Source: Furcasterigmium furcatum
Lineage: Eukaryota; Ascomycota; Sordariomycetes; Glomerellales; Plectosphaerellaceae
DNA length: 64,000 bases
Assembly: GCA_001599815.1 (NCBI GenBank)
Contig: BCIA01000005.1
Span: forward strand, 3,170,472 to 3,234,471
Reading direction: 5' to 3'
A program made the position numbers and the translations under genes. Below the pieces are notes generated by a model. It did no database searches, had not been told where the DNA came from, and was given only the letters and a program-made list of their open reading frames with translations. This document shows, piece by piece, positions 35,005 through 47,724 of the stretch. Each line of letters begins with the position of its first letter. Positions within the stretch are counted from its first letter, which is position 1.

Positions 35005-36923
35005 TTACTGCTCGTCCGCAACCTGGATACCCTCCCGCAGGCCCTCGACGACGAGGGGCTCGCCTGTGGCGCGCTGGTAGATGTTCCTGACGTCGTCGGT
35101 GGTGCTCTCGAAGTGGCTGGAGGCGTCGTAGCTCTTGGAGACGAAAATGTTGTCCTTGGAGCCGTCATCGATAGGCTCGTAGATGGGAATGGGGGCACCC
35201 TGGTATATGTCAGTCAGTCTATTCCAGGAAAGGCACGTGCGAGGCATGAAGCATCTTACCATGAACTGCTCCTCGATCGCGCCGAGGCGGTCGAGGCCGG
35301 GCTGCAGCTCGAGGTGGTGGTTGGCAGCAGTCTCGGCGATGGTGGAGACGATGGCGACCCAGTAGCCCTTGGGGCAGACGTTGTGGGCGGACGAGACGCA
35401 GGCGATGTAAATATCTAAAAGGGTGAGCATGTTTGCGGGGTTTCGGGGTGACGGCGAACGTACCGTGCTTGCGGCCGACCTGGCTCTGGGGGATGATGAG
35501 CTGGGAAGAGTCGGCATCGTTGGTGCCAGCAAGAGGGTGCTTCAGGATGCAGATGGCACGGAGGACCTGGCCGACGGGCCTGACCTTGTTGGAGAAGTAG
35601 CTGGGGTCGCCGAGGATGGTCTTGGCCTTGGTCTCGAACTTCATCTCGTCAACGCCGGTCATAGTGGCCTTGATACCGGCAGCCTTGCCGTCCTCGTAGA
35701 TGATCTCGTCGATGTTGGTGTTGAGCATGTAGGTGCCGCCGTAGATGGCGGACAGACGAGCGAAGCCCTGAGGCAGCTCGCCGAGGCCGTAGAGGGGGTA
35801 GATGTAGGGAGACTTTCCGTAGCGGGCGACGGAGTTGCCGTAGAGGCGGATGCGCTCGATGGCCTCGGGGGCAGCGCCGGACTTGTTGAGGTACTCGTCG
35901 TTGGTGTAGAGGGCCATGGCGTGGCCGATGAAGTCGCGAGTGCCGGTCTCGAGGCTGAACTTGTCGTAGACCTCCTTCATGGTGGCCGAGCCCAGGTTCA
36001 GGCCTGTGCGGTTGTCACCGTCAGCGGGAGTCCCGCGTCTCGGGGCAAGACGACTTACCCTTGTGGGTGGCGGGGTCCTTGAGATCAAAGGTGCCAACCC
36101 ACTCGATGAAGCTCTTCATGCGGCGCTTCTCGAAGATGCCCATCAGGGGGGAGCGCAGAGCCTCCGCAGCGTCAGAGGGGACCTTGGCGACGGTGGCCCT
36201 GGAGCCCTGGCCCTGCTGGACGTAGCTGCCAGCGACCTGCTTGAACTCGAGGTATCTTGTGACGTCGGTGGAGACGAGAATGTTGGTGAGCTCGCCGGAG
36301 GACATGAGGAACTTGGGGACGAGGTCGATGCTCCAGTCATTGAGGCGGCCGTATTTCTTCCATGGCTCCTCGCCCTTCTGGTAGTTGCCATGCTTCTTGA
36401 ACAGCTATAGGAGGATCGCAAGCAAGTCAGAATCGTGTGGAGGAGATGATGGGATTGAGGGGTGGTCGGAGGGGTATACCGTCTCGAGGTTCACGGAGGC
36501 GGCCTCACTGCGTCCATGTCAGCTTTGTTTCGTGTTGAGGACAGCAACAGCCGCCATGCAGGATGTGGGAAGAAGACTCACCCGCCGTAGTGGTCGTTGC
36601 GGTCAATGTGGAGGACCTTCTTGCCCTTGACACTGAGAACACTGCACCGCCGTCATTAGCTTCTCCCATGCCCTCGAGAGCGACTTGGATTTGGAGGAGG
36701 GCTGTACCCGGAAAGAATACACTCGGTCAGACCTAAACACCAGACAGGCGGTCAGCACGCACACACGAAGCTTGCGGTCGTCATGGCATCACATAACCCC
36801 ACGCGGGCTGATATGCGGGGCAGGGCAAGCAAGCAAGCAAGCATCGGGCGGGAAGCGCCGCTGGACTCTGGACGTACCGGTGCCGAGTACAATGACATCG
36901 TATTCGGGGGCGATCTCATCCAT
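35005..36923 (-). CDS. GDI1: Rab GDP-dissociation inhibitor
   Basis: Eight exons (36878-36923, 36708-36732, 36582-36641, 36480-36507, 36059-36404, 35464-36003, 35260-35414, 35005-35199) give 464 residues. GDI extracts prenylated GDP-bound Rab/Ypt GTPases from membranes and recycles them in the cytosol. The start MDEIAPEYDVIVLGTGLTEC is the dinucleotide-fold GxGxxxC motif, split by intron 1. Then come ILSGVLSVKGKKVLHIDRND and HYGGEAASVNLETLF, with the HYGG sequence-conserved region. Further blocks are NDWSIDLVPKFLMSSGELTN, YVQQGQGSRATVAKVPSDA, SPYIYPLYGLGELPQGFARL and CILKHPLAGTNDADSSQLII. Exons 2 and 4 are microexons of 25 and 28 nt; the frame only works with both. Confidence 0.97.
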
Positions 36924-37524
36924 GGTTGCGGTGTGTGTTTCGGGGAACGGTCTCGGAAGCGGCGGGTATATTCGAGCAGGTAGATAACGCGGAGGAAAGG
37001 GGGCGTATTGGAGGAGGACAGGAGAGAGGGAAAGCAGCGGTCTCTTTTCAGTTGGGAGTCGAGGTTTGGTTTCGGAGGGGTCATGCAGCAAGACCGGTCC
37101 ATGCTTGTTGGAGACTGCCCGCCCTGAATAGGCGGTGGGAGCTTTCCCCACAGCAGCGCCTGATTGGGCTGCCGGGCTCTACCCCTCTGACCTGACTTCT
37201 GTTAGGCCTCTTGAGATGCGTGGAGAGTGAACTCATTTCAACGTCACTCCTCGGTACTAGTAGCCTGACAACTGAGCACTTACTTAGTTGCATACAGCGT
37301 TTCAGCGTGCATATCAACTGGTCTCCAAAGCAAAGGCTGAGATGTATTCTCTGGAGGAGAGTCTCCGACCTGCGGAACAAAGCATAATCAATGCACGGCC
37401 ATGACACACATGAGCATGGATGATGCATCCAGCAACGGCACGCAAACCCCATCATAGCATATCGTACAGCCTTGTATTGATGCCGTTATACAGTGTACAG
37501 TTACAGAGAGTCCTCTCCGGCCTC

Positions 37525-37565
<41 letters not shown>

Positions 37566-37641
37566 TTCCTACTAGTATATCTCTTGTACAGTGGGCGACT
37601 CGAACCAAAACCGGCCGCGAGATTGGAGGCGTCGGGCGCGT
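36924..37641. other. GDI1 promoter and MRPL4 3' flank
   Basis: About 720 bp between two minus-strand genes. It contains a long poly(C) run (listed separately) just beyond the MRPL4 stop. No gene seen. Confidence 0.6.
37527..37565. repeat. Homopolymer run of 39 cytosines
   Basis: Uninterrupted C from 37527 to 37565 on the plus strand (poly-G in the MRPL4 sense), about 76 bp beyond the MRPL4 stop codon. Its exact length is unreliable in any read technology. Confidence 0.9.
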
Positions 37642-38503
37642 CTACACCTTCGAGGCCTGCTCCTGCGCCTTGCCCTCAGCCGGTATTGTCGAGGGATCGA
37701 CGTTGCCTTGAGAAGCCGCCTCGCCAGCCTTGTCCTGCGGCTCCTCCACGAGGAATTCGCCTTCGCCCCGCTCGTAGCTCGGCGTGTACGCCTGTCCCTT
37801 GCCGGACAGATCGATCTCGGGGTCCTCATGAGCCTTTTGGTAGGCGTCTTCCCAGAGGTAGTACCGTTCCGTCAGGACGTGCTTGATGGCCTTCATCGTT
37901 CGCTGGACCTGTTGTGTACATCCCTAGTCAGCTCGAGCCCCTCCCATCTAGAGTGCGGTAAGAAAAGCGTCAGGCACATACCACATTTTCCCTCGCAAGA
38001 GCCTCGTGCTCGCCGAATCCGAGCTGGATCCTCTCCCGCTCCGCATTGGCCGTCGAGATTCGGTTCCGCTCCCGGCAGCACGCCCACCATAGCGCGTGCA
38101 AATCGTCCCAGCTCTTCTTCCTGAGCTCTTCCACCCTCCACGACCGCCCGTGGGCCTGCTCCTCCGCGGGCGTGTTCATGAACTTGCCCTTCTCCGTGAA
38201 GAACCCCCACAGACCGTGGTCTTGGTCCGCCTTCGCCTCCGGCTTGTAGTTGGCCGGCCGGGGCAGCGGCTCCCACGACACGGAGAGGGGCTCGCGGGGT
38301 CCCGTACGCCGGAGCTCACTGACGCCGCGGAGGCGGTTGTTGTCGCGGGTCTTGCGGGCGCATTGAGGTGCAGAGGTCGAGAAGGGGGCGGCCGTCGCTG
38401 CGGCGGCGCCAAGGGGTGTCGTGGCAGGAATGATACGGGGCCGCGTCTCGGCCAGCCGCACGAGGCGGCCTAGTGAGGGTCTGATCGTGCTGGAATTCGC
38501 CAT
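37642..38503 (-). CDS. MRPL4: Mitochondrial large-subunit ribosomal protein uL29m
   Basis: Exons 37982-38503 and 37642-37908 give 262 residues. The first 50 or so are rich in Ala, Thr and Arg with no acids apart from one Glu (MANSSTIRPSLGRLVRLAET), as expected for mitochondrial import. The MRP-L47 domain follows: GLWGFFTEKGKFMNTPAEEQ, GRSWRVEELRKKSWDDLHAL, WWACCRERNRISTANAERER and MKAIKHVLTERYYLWEDAY. uL29m sits at the exit of the mitoribosomal tunnel. The last 60 residues are acidic, low-complexity and fungus-specific. The start at 38503 is the first ATG in frame; a Leu-Leu-Ala lies just above it without ATG. Confidence 0.92.
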
Positions 38504-41500
38504 GGCCAGCAATGCTGTTTCTCGAGCTCGATGTTGGTGGCACGAGATCTTGTTCCTCGCAAAGGAGAAGCACCTTCGCTCGAAAGCTTTTGGGAATTTT
38601 CAGCGAATCAGATTCAAGCATTGACTGGAGTCGGCGTTACGATATCCCGGACTGCAGGGGTCAAGCCACGGACCCCAGCCACATGTACGCCTCGTCCCAG
38701 ACCTTTCAGTTGGTTTGAGCATGCTCCGTCAGACCACAAACACTCGAATTCTTCTCGCAGACACAGAAGACGCTATCAGACATGTCTTGCACATCGAAAA
38801 AGTAAGTTGAACTTACCTGCCCTGTTTCTCTCCACGAGCAAATCACGGGGTCCAATCTGGCGGATGTTCTCAGCCCCTGACTGAGCTGAATCGCAACTCA
38901 TCTTCTTGCAACACCATCGACAACCGTGGTAAACAATCTCCTCGTGGCACTTGAGGAATCCCCCGCGATGGGCCCGATTTCAATCAGCTACGAATCCGTC
39001 CGAACGCTTCAGCGGCTCCAACGGCGAGACTCCACCCGCTGTGCTGTCTATGTACTTGTAAGCACCCTGGGCGAAGCTTGTCGGGCCGCATCTCCAATTC
39101 ACAAGCTTCGGACCCGCGTATCCCCCACCCCCTTACCAGGACTCGGTGAGGGTCCCGTCCAGATGGGATCGGATGTCTGATGGAAAATGGAGTCGTCCCA
39201 GAGCGACTAGGCGGGCAAGGAGGACCCAAGCCCCTGGGTCCCCAAGTCAATGCAGTGCGGTGCGGAGAGAGGGACCCCTTTCTGGGGAAAATGGGGTTGT
39301 TTGTGAGGGACCAGTCCACCGGTCCACCACACCTCTCGAAGGAGGCCCTCAAATGATCCGCCGACAAGGTGGCCATCACAGGCGGCGGCGACACCCGCGA
39401 GTGGGAATGCGGCTGAAGGGGGACCTCCATGACGGGGGCCCGCTTTGAGGGATCCTGTGGGACGCTTTTCAACGACATGCGTTGTTCATCGCGACCTGAC
39501 CATATCTCGTGATGCCCTCGGTGAGATCAGCGATGAATCCCGACAGCGTCTTTCTTGCTGCGACGATCCGACGTGGTCGCTGGGCTGACCAACACTGCCC
39601 TGCGACCGGCCGACCGCTCTGTCAGCGAGCGGCCCGGGATCTGTCGCCCAGCCGCAACCACCTCGCAACACCACAGGGTGTGTTCGCGTCGGCGCTGCCG
39701 TCAAGGTGTTATTCATCACGGCACATCCGAAATCACAAGATCACTTCATTGCGCTGGTTCGCGGCGCCAGTTGCCAATGAAACAGGGTCCTCTTCCCGCC
39801 TCAGGATTCAGCCTGAACAGCGGCGCACGCCACGCCTTCAAATGACACGGCACGGCGGTAAGGACATGAGTCCCTCGGGTCCGGCGACGACATTTGCGTG
39901 CATGTGAGAGCGTCATCAGGGATGCGTGACCTCTTCAACTCTATGGTCTTCGAGAGTCTCGAGGGCGTCTTGACGTCGACCACAGCGTTGCCAACACTTC
40001 CGCATGAATTGCCCGAGTCTCGACATTTCGATTTCGTCTCGTCTTCAATGACAGCGCCGTGACTTCATGGCGCAAACTCTGGGACTGGCCTAAGCCGGGT
40101 CGTTCGCTGATCAGATCAGATCAGCACTGTTTGCTTCTGTTGGCACGGGACAGCAGACAAGCAAGACGGCAGGACGTCCCTCTGCATCCCCAGCGAATGT
40201 CAAACCGGCCGGCTTCCTTCAATCTCATCAGATTGATGGGACAGATCCATCCCCCCATCCCCCCTTCAAGGACAGGACACCTTCAGGGGGTCTGGCGAGC
40301 TAGCCCATCACATTTTCTTCATGCCACATGACTGCAATACATAGGGGTGTGATTTCCGACACCACGATATTGGCACGGCGGTGCATGGTTCCCTTGCTGG
40401 ACGAGGCAATTTCTTCGGGTGTATGTTTCCATGTGCGTCTCCCTGGCCGCCACCCCCTCCAGGGTACAGAGAGGTGCCGCGAGACGAGCCAGGCAATCCA
40501 GGCCGGATCCCGATGCGTTCTTCCTGACACATCAAACCGACGGATGTTTTCCCGCACATGTGCTAGCTACATAATAAGTACGCGTCCATGCAAAATGCTG
40601 GCTGCCTGAGTCGGCGTTCTAGGCGCACGAGGAGGTTCCCGGTTCTCTTGTCGGCCAAATCAAAATGCAGGGCGCTGTGACAGACGCGCTTTTCAAGGTC
40701 CTCTCCCTCCGAGGTATTTTGTCGGAGGAGAACGGACCCCCTTCCGCCTCCGTTGTTGAGCGAACGGCTGGGAATATCGGCAGTTTACCGATAGCCGATG
40801 GCTGTGCTCCATCTCGCACATCAGCGAGTCAAGTCGTTCAGAACAAGGAGGGTGGGCGCCCTAGTGAGGACTAACAGCCCAACCCTGGCTCGAAAAGTAC
40901 GCGACATGGTGCCAAGATGTGCGAGATCCTGCAGTGATCCAGGTAAACCTGATATCGTGAGAAATGCTGAGGAACGCATGACTCGTGGAGCGCTGCTCGC
41001 GACGCAGCGCGCAGTTGAGGATGCCGCCTTGCACCGCCTTGGCCTGCGAAAGTCCCAAGCAGAGCAATCGAGGATGGCTGGGCTGACATCAAGTAAGTAC
41101 GTACGTACGGTACGGTATGTACTTGCAGACGCATTTCAGCTGCTGCCTGGGTATCGAATCGAGCACCGTGAAGTGAAGCCTGGGCGCGAAGGCCATATCG
41201 GCTCCGAAAACTTGATGATGATACCTTGGGACTGGAGAGATCCACAAGCAAACACGCGCTTTGCTTGTTCGTGGTCCCAGCCGACAACGGCACCAAGTCC
41301 ACCGGCCCGGTGCACTACGACGAGGCCGGGTACGTAGGTACCAGATTTCTCCGCCAGACCGACGGTGCACACCCACTCGCAAGTCGAGGGAAAGAAAGGG
41401 CGACTGATCCCTGTCTGGATCGCCAGCCACGCACGACATGCTGTCGGGTTTCCCTTGTGGGCAGTCCCGCTTTTCCCGGCTACGCGACTGACCAGCGAAG

Positions 41501-44500
41501 TACCAGTGACAAGCAGGACTTGCTGGAATTTCTGACCAAGCGCGTTGGGCTTCCCGGTGCGTTTCTGGGCGTCGCACTCCCAATTTGTACCAGCCACCTC
41601 TCATACCTTACTGGGAGTGTGGTAGGTAAAGCGCACAAGGTCAGATCGTGTCTTGTCCCCGAAAGGCGGACATGAATTCCCAGATTGGCCAAGGCCGCCT
41701 CACCGACACTTGATTACAAAAACACATTGCCTGTCCGAGTAGGTAGGCAATCAAACGTGTCATTATTGACACGTCGTCCTCGGGCGCCAAGGAACAGGCC
41801 ATGAACTTGACACAGGGCATGCTCCCACGGGTCGGTCTATCTCGTTGCGTCGCGAGGCCGGCCGGTGCCCTGCCCGAGACAAGTATGTAGCCCGTATGGC
41901 CGTCTCGAGTCGAGGTGCAAGGAGCGGGCAAAGCTCGGAGAAAAGACTCCCACTGCTCGGAACCACATGCGCTCGCTCGGGCGGTGGCAATGCTCGCCTT
42001 GTCCGCTCGTCGTGTTTGCTTGCGCTCGCGTGATGTTGACTGACGGAAGCTTGCGGCTCATGAAGATGTCGTCGCGGGGCGAGCCATAGCTCCCTCAGAG
42101 AGGCAGGCTTCTTCGACCCCTCAACCTTCTGGAACGAATGGAGTCGACTCCAACTTCCCGCACGAAGGGTCCGATGGGGCCGTGGAGCCTGCCACCACCA
42201 CCGGTGCAGGCACGCCCGTCATCGTCCCACGCAGGCCGCCCGGATGGAGTGGGCCTCGCTGGGAACCACGAACTGCATCAACCCCTCCTCCTGCAGTGGT
42301 TCGGCGCCACAAGACCCAAGGGACCAACAACCGTGGGGGGTCGACCGTCGTGTTGCCGATACCCACGGGTAACTCGGGGCTCCCTGAAGCTTGCCATGCC
42401 TCGAGATTTCTCTGCCAGCCCGGCCCGTGTCATGACCATCGGCCGCAGCGTTGCGAGATTTCTTGTCAAGATGTGGCGAGCCAACGAGCCTGTCATAACT
42501 GTCCGAACATGAACGCGTTCCTGAGGGCGAAAAGCAGTTCAAGAGCCTTGTGGGGCCCGGGTGCCCCTTGTTTTTCGGGTCCGATCGATCGCTTTGTGCG
42601 ACCACACAATAAGCAATCAGTAAAAAGTTGAAGTCGGGCGTCATTGGACGGTACCGGGGCTGCCCTGGATCGTGGGGCAGCTTAGGGAACATCCTTTCTG
42701 AGCTCGTTGAAATAGTTCCCAAGAGATCTAAGCATGGTCTCCGGGCGGGCGTGGCACGAGTCGCCTTTCGATTCAGTCTGCCTTTGTTTTGTCTCTGATG
42801 AGTAGGCTGGCAAAGAAGAGGGATGATCTGCCCAGCACTCCTGATAGCGGGAAAGCGGCTACACGGTACCGTCCCTGCCACTCGTGCAGCATGCCGAGGA
42901 GATGACGGTCGCCTTCCCCTCTTTGAGAATCTGATGTACGCTGTAGATTTGTTGTTGACAGGCCGTCAGGAGGTGGCTGGCATGCCCGCTGCCAATGAGA
43001 TATCCCCTGTAGCTTCGGGATTGGCTCCGGGTAAAGTTATGATCCAGTCGCAACCGCCGGGAATTGCCCCGGTTGATGAGTGAACCTGCAAACCCCACGG
43101 AGGCTTGGGGTTGGCAAGTTGCTGTGTACTCTCTAAGTAGCATGGTGCATGCGGCCCGGAGTCAACTCCATTTCGGCCTGATGACATGTCTCGCGGCGGG
43201 AGGAGCTACAGAAATCCTGGCAAATGGGGTTGGGAATCGACTTTTATCTTCTTTTCATGGACACAGCCAGTCTTCGTTGTGTCGTAGTGTTGACGAGGAC
43301 TGACCCTTCACAATGAAGAGGACCGTGCTGCAATGAACCCGGAATCAAGTCCGCTTCGATCGCGGAGTACCTTATAGCCGTGCCAAGGCCGTCGGCCAGA
43401 AACGGAAGTACTTGTACACCCCGAGCTGCAGGACCAATTCAGGAGGGATGCAAAGACCTCCAGCGGCTCAGAAAACCCTGATAATAATGATAAGTTACTG
43501 CCAGAGTCATGATGGATCGGCCGGTATCATATCGTACCCGACTCCTAACCGGTCATCAGTCGGTCTTGGTGGCCCGGAGTGCCTCGAATCGGGTTTCAAA
43601 GCCGGACACAAAGCGTGTCGAAGGCACATTCTTCGCCCGCAATCCAGGCGATCGCGAGAGAGATGAAAGGCCTGGGGAATGTAGGGAGATGGCGCAGCTG
43701 CATGATGCATTTTGCTCCGTCTGTATCGGTGATGTGTATACCTTTAATTACTTGTATGTACTTCCCATGCTGCACAGGGAGGAGGAGAGATGCCTCGTGC
43801 TGTCGCCGCAATACCCGCCGACAACGTGGGAAGAGTGGGACGACGTGGAGCAACGGGTTCAGGAACATGGGATGTCTGTGCTTCAAGGGCCAACAACAAG
43901 GATCGGCGGTCGGCAGTTGTCCAGAGTGAGTGCCCTGCTGATCCGTCGAATTGGGGAGTTGTGCAAGAGTGCAACGTCCACGAGTCGTAACATAGATCAT
44001 GTGGCAACTTCATGTGTCATGCCAGCAGCAGAATGAAGTTCCGACCAGCACGAACAAAGGAACCCTGGCTGGCAAGCTGGGAAAGGGTTGAATACACGAC
44101 TCGCGCCGGACTGACGGTGACGTCGTTGGGGGGCGGTATCGAAGACATTGATGAGCGTCCGGTCCTGGTCCGTTGGTCAGCTCGAGCAAAACGGGGATGC
44201 TTCGGCATAGGACGCATTCGAGCCGAGTATGGTGCGAGTCCTGGCCTGTCCACGATACAGCAGGGCGTCTTGGCAAAAGGGAGGCAAGGAGGGTACCTTG
44301 CCAACCAACGAGCGGCGGCAAACTCCGCCCAGGCAGACTATGCGAGAGAGACTCTCACGATGCTCGTCGTTTCGGCGGTCACGGAACCCTGTCGGAATCA
44401 TCGGACAACACCCCTTGCCCAGTGTCCCAGGACTTGGTAGCGTTTTCTACTTCTCAAGCACTATTGAGAGCCCGGCCGATGCATCTCGGACATAAGTTTT

Positions 44501-46277
44501 AGTGAGGAGCGAATCTGATCTGGCCGCAACTCGCGTCCGGGGGGCGAAATCAATGAGGTGGACAAGAAGGGAGGCCAAGAGATGCAAAGAAACGGAGTGC
44601 AGCGACTGACGTAGATGTCTTCCATGCCCGCTTTGCTGCTGTCGGTGAAAGACGAGAAGTACCGTATGTACTTACCTCCGAAATATCAGAAGACCTGACC
44701 GTTCGACTTGTTGGACGCGGCCTTGGGCCGAACTGAATTCCGCTCTTCCCTTTTTGGACCAATCTGATCTGCCTGCCTGAAGGAGCCCGAGGTGCAGCGC
44801 CTGCCGTCTTGTTCGCGGGGGAATACAATGTACATACTCGGGAAGGTAGGTACTTTCGTACCCTGTTGTTTGAAGCAGGTGCGAAGCACCACTGGAGGTA
44901 CCTCACTCCTGCCCTCCCACCCAGTTCTGCTATCCTCGGCTCTCCGTCACAAACACCCCGAAGCAACACTGTTCGTTAATCGACCTTTTCCTTTTTTATA
45001 CCCAGAAAAGAGCCATCGCGGATTGTCCGTCCAGAGGACAGAGCAAGTAAGGTACTTGTGCCTTTTTCGACTTGGAGAAAGACATCGCGTCTTCTCGAAT
45101 CGAGCTAGCAACACGCACGAAACGGGCGCGTCTCTCCACCTGGCGTCATCACATCCACTTCCCGCCAAGGATCCTTTTTTCCAGGGTCAGGACTCATCAG
45201 AGACTCCGAAAATTTTTCTACCGTGTCGGCTGCCCACACGCCCCCTTCAAGCCATTATTCACGCCTCCTCCCAACTTACCAATGACCTCGCCGAAGTACC
45301 GAGTACCTTTGACCCTCGGCCTCTCTCCTACGCTTCTTGACGCACCATCGCCTTTTCTTCGCATCGGCCGGCGCTGTTTTCCCTCTCTCTCATAAGAGAC
45401 CCACTCCCCCAACATCCGTTTTTTTTATTTTGTTCTCTGCAGTCCGTTGCACTTTTTCTCGTCTCTCCACCTTTTCTGGGCGAAGAACTCCGAGGTCAGG
45501 AAAATAAGAAAAGGAAACAGCAGAAGCAAAGGCAAAAAAACTGTTGACCCCCCTTCCCGCCAACGCTCGCTCGCATCACTGCATCCGAGCCAGTCACGAC
45601 CCTCACGCGCCTTCCCTGTCTTTCCATACACCCCCCCTTGTCGCCTTCGTCCTCCGAAGTCGCCCACCCCCCCTTCTTACCGCATTCCACCGTTCCTGCC
45701 CTGACAGGTTGCCGCAAGAAATATAAGGCATCCCGGCCCCATCTGGCTCCACTTCCGACCCTCCCCAAAACCACCACGTCCTCCAAACGGCAAGCAATTC
45801 TGGAGCCTCATCCCACAAAAGCCCACCCGGCCCCAAAACACACACAAACATCCAGCAACCACACGCGCGCGTGCCCTGCATCCTCTTTTTGCGGCTCCCT
45901 CTCTTGTCTCTCTTGACGGCATTCTGCTCGACTGGGACTCGAACTGCACGGCCACTGCCGAGTGCTTGTTTTTTCCGCTCGCACCCACAGCTTCTCACCG
46001 ACCACCCCCGGCCATCCATCCAAGGATACCGACTCTCCCCATACACTACGGGCAGACAAGCAGCAGATCACCTGCTCCCAGTCTCCCTCTCCGCCTCCTA
46101 GGTACTTACCATACCTACACATTCCCAGTAGCGCCGGTCTTTCTACGGGCTCCATCGCTCCCCGGCCTCCGTGCAGCTGCTTGCCAGGGAACGCGTTTTC
46201 TTCCCACTCTTTTCTCTCCTCGACCTACTTCTACCTTTCCCCTCCTACCATCATCCGGCTAGCAAGCCCTGAGTAGC
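38504..46277. other. 7.8-kb gene desert before the C2H2 factor
   Basis: No frame on either strand has recognisable domains, steady codon bias or splice-linked continuity. Base composition is similar to the rest of the window, so I see no AT-rich or mutated-transposon block. It includes a GTAC-rich cluster at 41091-41125, scattered TAGGTA fragments (41330, 41620, 41740, 44840, 46098) and a pyrimidine-rich leader from about 45400 to the ATG at 46278. That leader lacks coding features on the minus strand, and I read it as a long 5' UTR of the C2H2 gene. Confidence 0.5.
45400..46277 (+). promoter_or_regulatory. Pyrimidine-rich probable 5' leader of the C2H2 factor
   Basis: About 880 nt dominated by C and T on the plus strand, ending at the ATG. 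CT-rich tracts near transcription starts are common in filamentous fungi. ATG triplets within it (for example 45871 and 45962) would act as short upstream frames if the leader is transcribed unspliced. Confidence 0.45.
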
Positions 46278-47649
46278 ATGGACGCGTCGCAGTACTCGAC
46301 CAATGGTATAAACTCGGCGACCACTGGATCGTACCCATCTCCCCCACCCGCCGTCACGCCTCATCAACTCTCACAACACAACTCCCCGCTGCCCCAGCCG
46401 CAACCCACGTTGCCGCCTCTCCAACCTCAATCATCCGCCATGAACCAGATGTACGGGAGCAACCCGCACACGCCGCGCACCCCCGCGACGCCCAACACGC
46501 CCAACTCGACCACCGGCACCAACGGCGCTCCCATGGCAAGCTACCCTCAGAGCCAGCATGGTGGCCGCGGCGGTCCCTACCAGATGCCTGGTAACTACCC
46601 GCCTCCTCCTCAGGGATACCCCGCGACCACGGGCATGATGCCTCAGAACACGCTGGCTCCGTCGCACCCTCAGCCCATTGCTCCCGCTCCCGCGGGCGGT
46701 CGCGTCCCTCCCAACCTGCGCCCGATGCCCCCCGGCGGTGTCATGCCTCAGCCTGGCGTCCAGTCCCCCTATGGCCCTGCCGGCCTCATGCAGCAGCCCA
46801 TGCCCGACGGCGATCAGCCTACTCACGTTGTTGGCTCTCAGGGCCGTCGTGGCATTCTGCCCAGCGCTCCCGGTCGTCCTGCCGCGCCCCAGGCTGGCAC
46901 TGCCGCCGCAAAGAACACCGTGATTCCCGTCAAGGATGCTGACGGCAAATTCCCCTGCCCTCATTGCACCAAGACGTACCTGCACGCGAAGCATCTGAAG
47001 CGCCACCTCCTCCGTCGTAAGTACTCTCACGATGTCAATTGCCACCTCGACGTTCACTGACGCGTTCCTCGCAGACACTGGCGATCGCCCTTACATGTGC
47101 GTTCTGTGCCGCGACACGTTCTCGCGCAGTGACATTCTCAAGCGTCACTTCCAAAAGTGCTCCATTCGCCGCGGTAACCCTACCGGTGCCAGCCACCTGT
47201 CGCACCCCCAGGCCCACGTCAAGAAGAACCAGCAGGCCCAGCAGAAGGCCGCTGCTCTGGCTCAGGATGGTGACCTGAACCACCTGAACGGCCTCAGCAA
47301 CATGCCCGGCGATGGCATGGTCCAGCCCTTTGGCATGATGTCCCAGGTTGGCGATCAGATGTCCAACCTGACAAATGATCAAAGTCAGTTGTCGCGCTCT
47401 AGCAGCCTGACTCGTCTTGACAACGGCAATAACCAAGACAGACGTGGAATGACAGGTCCCGTCATGGGCGCGAACGGTCAACCCGCCTACAACGGCGACG
47501 TTAACAGCCCCATGGCTCCCAACATGAACCAGCAGATGCCCAGCTACAGCATGCCCCCTGCTCAGAACGGCATGCAGATGTACGGCGGCCAGAACCCCGG
47601 TCCCCAGAGCGGTCTTGACTGGGCTCAGATGTTCCCTGGCGGTAAGTAG
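46278..47649 (+). CDS. C2H2-type zinc-finger transcription factor, two fingers
   Basis: Exons 46278-47016 and 47075-47649 give 437 residues. The first 200 or so residues are Pro/Gln/Ser/Met-rich and probably disordered activation sequence. Finger 1 is FPCPHCTKTYLHAKHLKRH, closing with LLRH; the intron splits its last His codon. Finger 2 is YMCVLCRDTFSRSDILKRHF and closes with QKC, so its last ligand is Cys (C2HC). A Gln/Met/Asn-rich tail follows, ending WAQMFPGGK. The stop at 47649 lies inside a perfect donor (G|GTAAGT, intron 47642-47695), so a spliced form would instead end FPGDADRGQTRA at 47724. I cannot name the ortholog; role and targets are unknown. Confidence 0.85.
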
Positions 47650-47724
47650 TGCGAAGTACCCTCGTCTTTTCGTAGCCCCTAATGCTTATCATCAGACGCA
47701 GATCGCGGCCAGACTAGGGCTTAG

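Noticed and set aside
47642..47675. A 34-nt intron ending at TTCGTAG in the C2H2 gene, extending the protein by about 75 residues
   Set aside because: It is too short and lacks a branch site; the acceptor at 47694-47695 is preferable.
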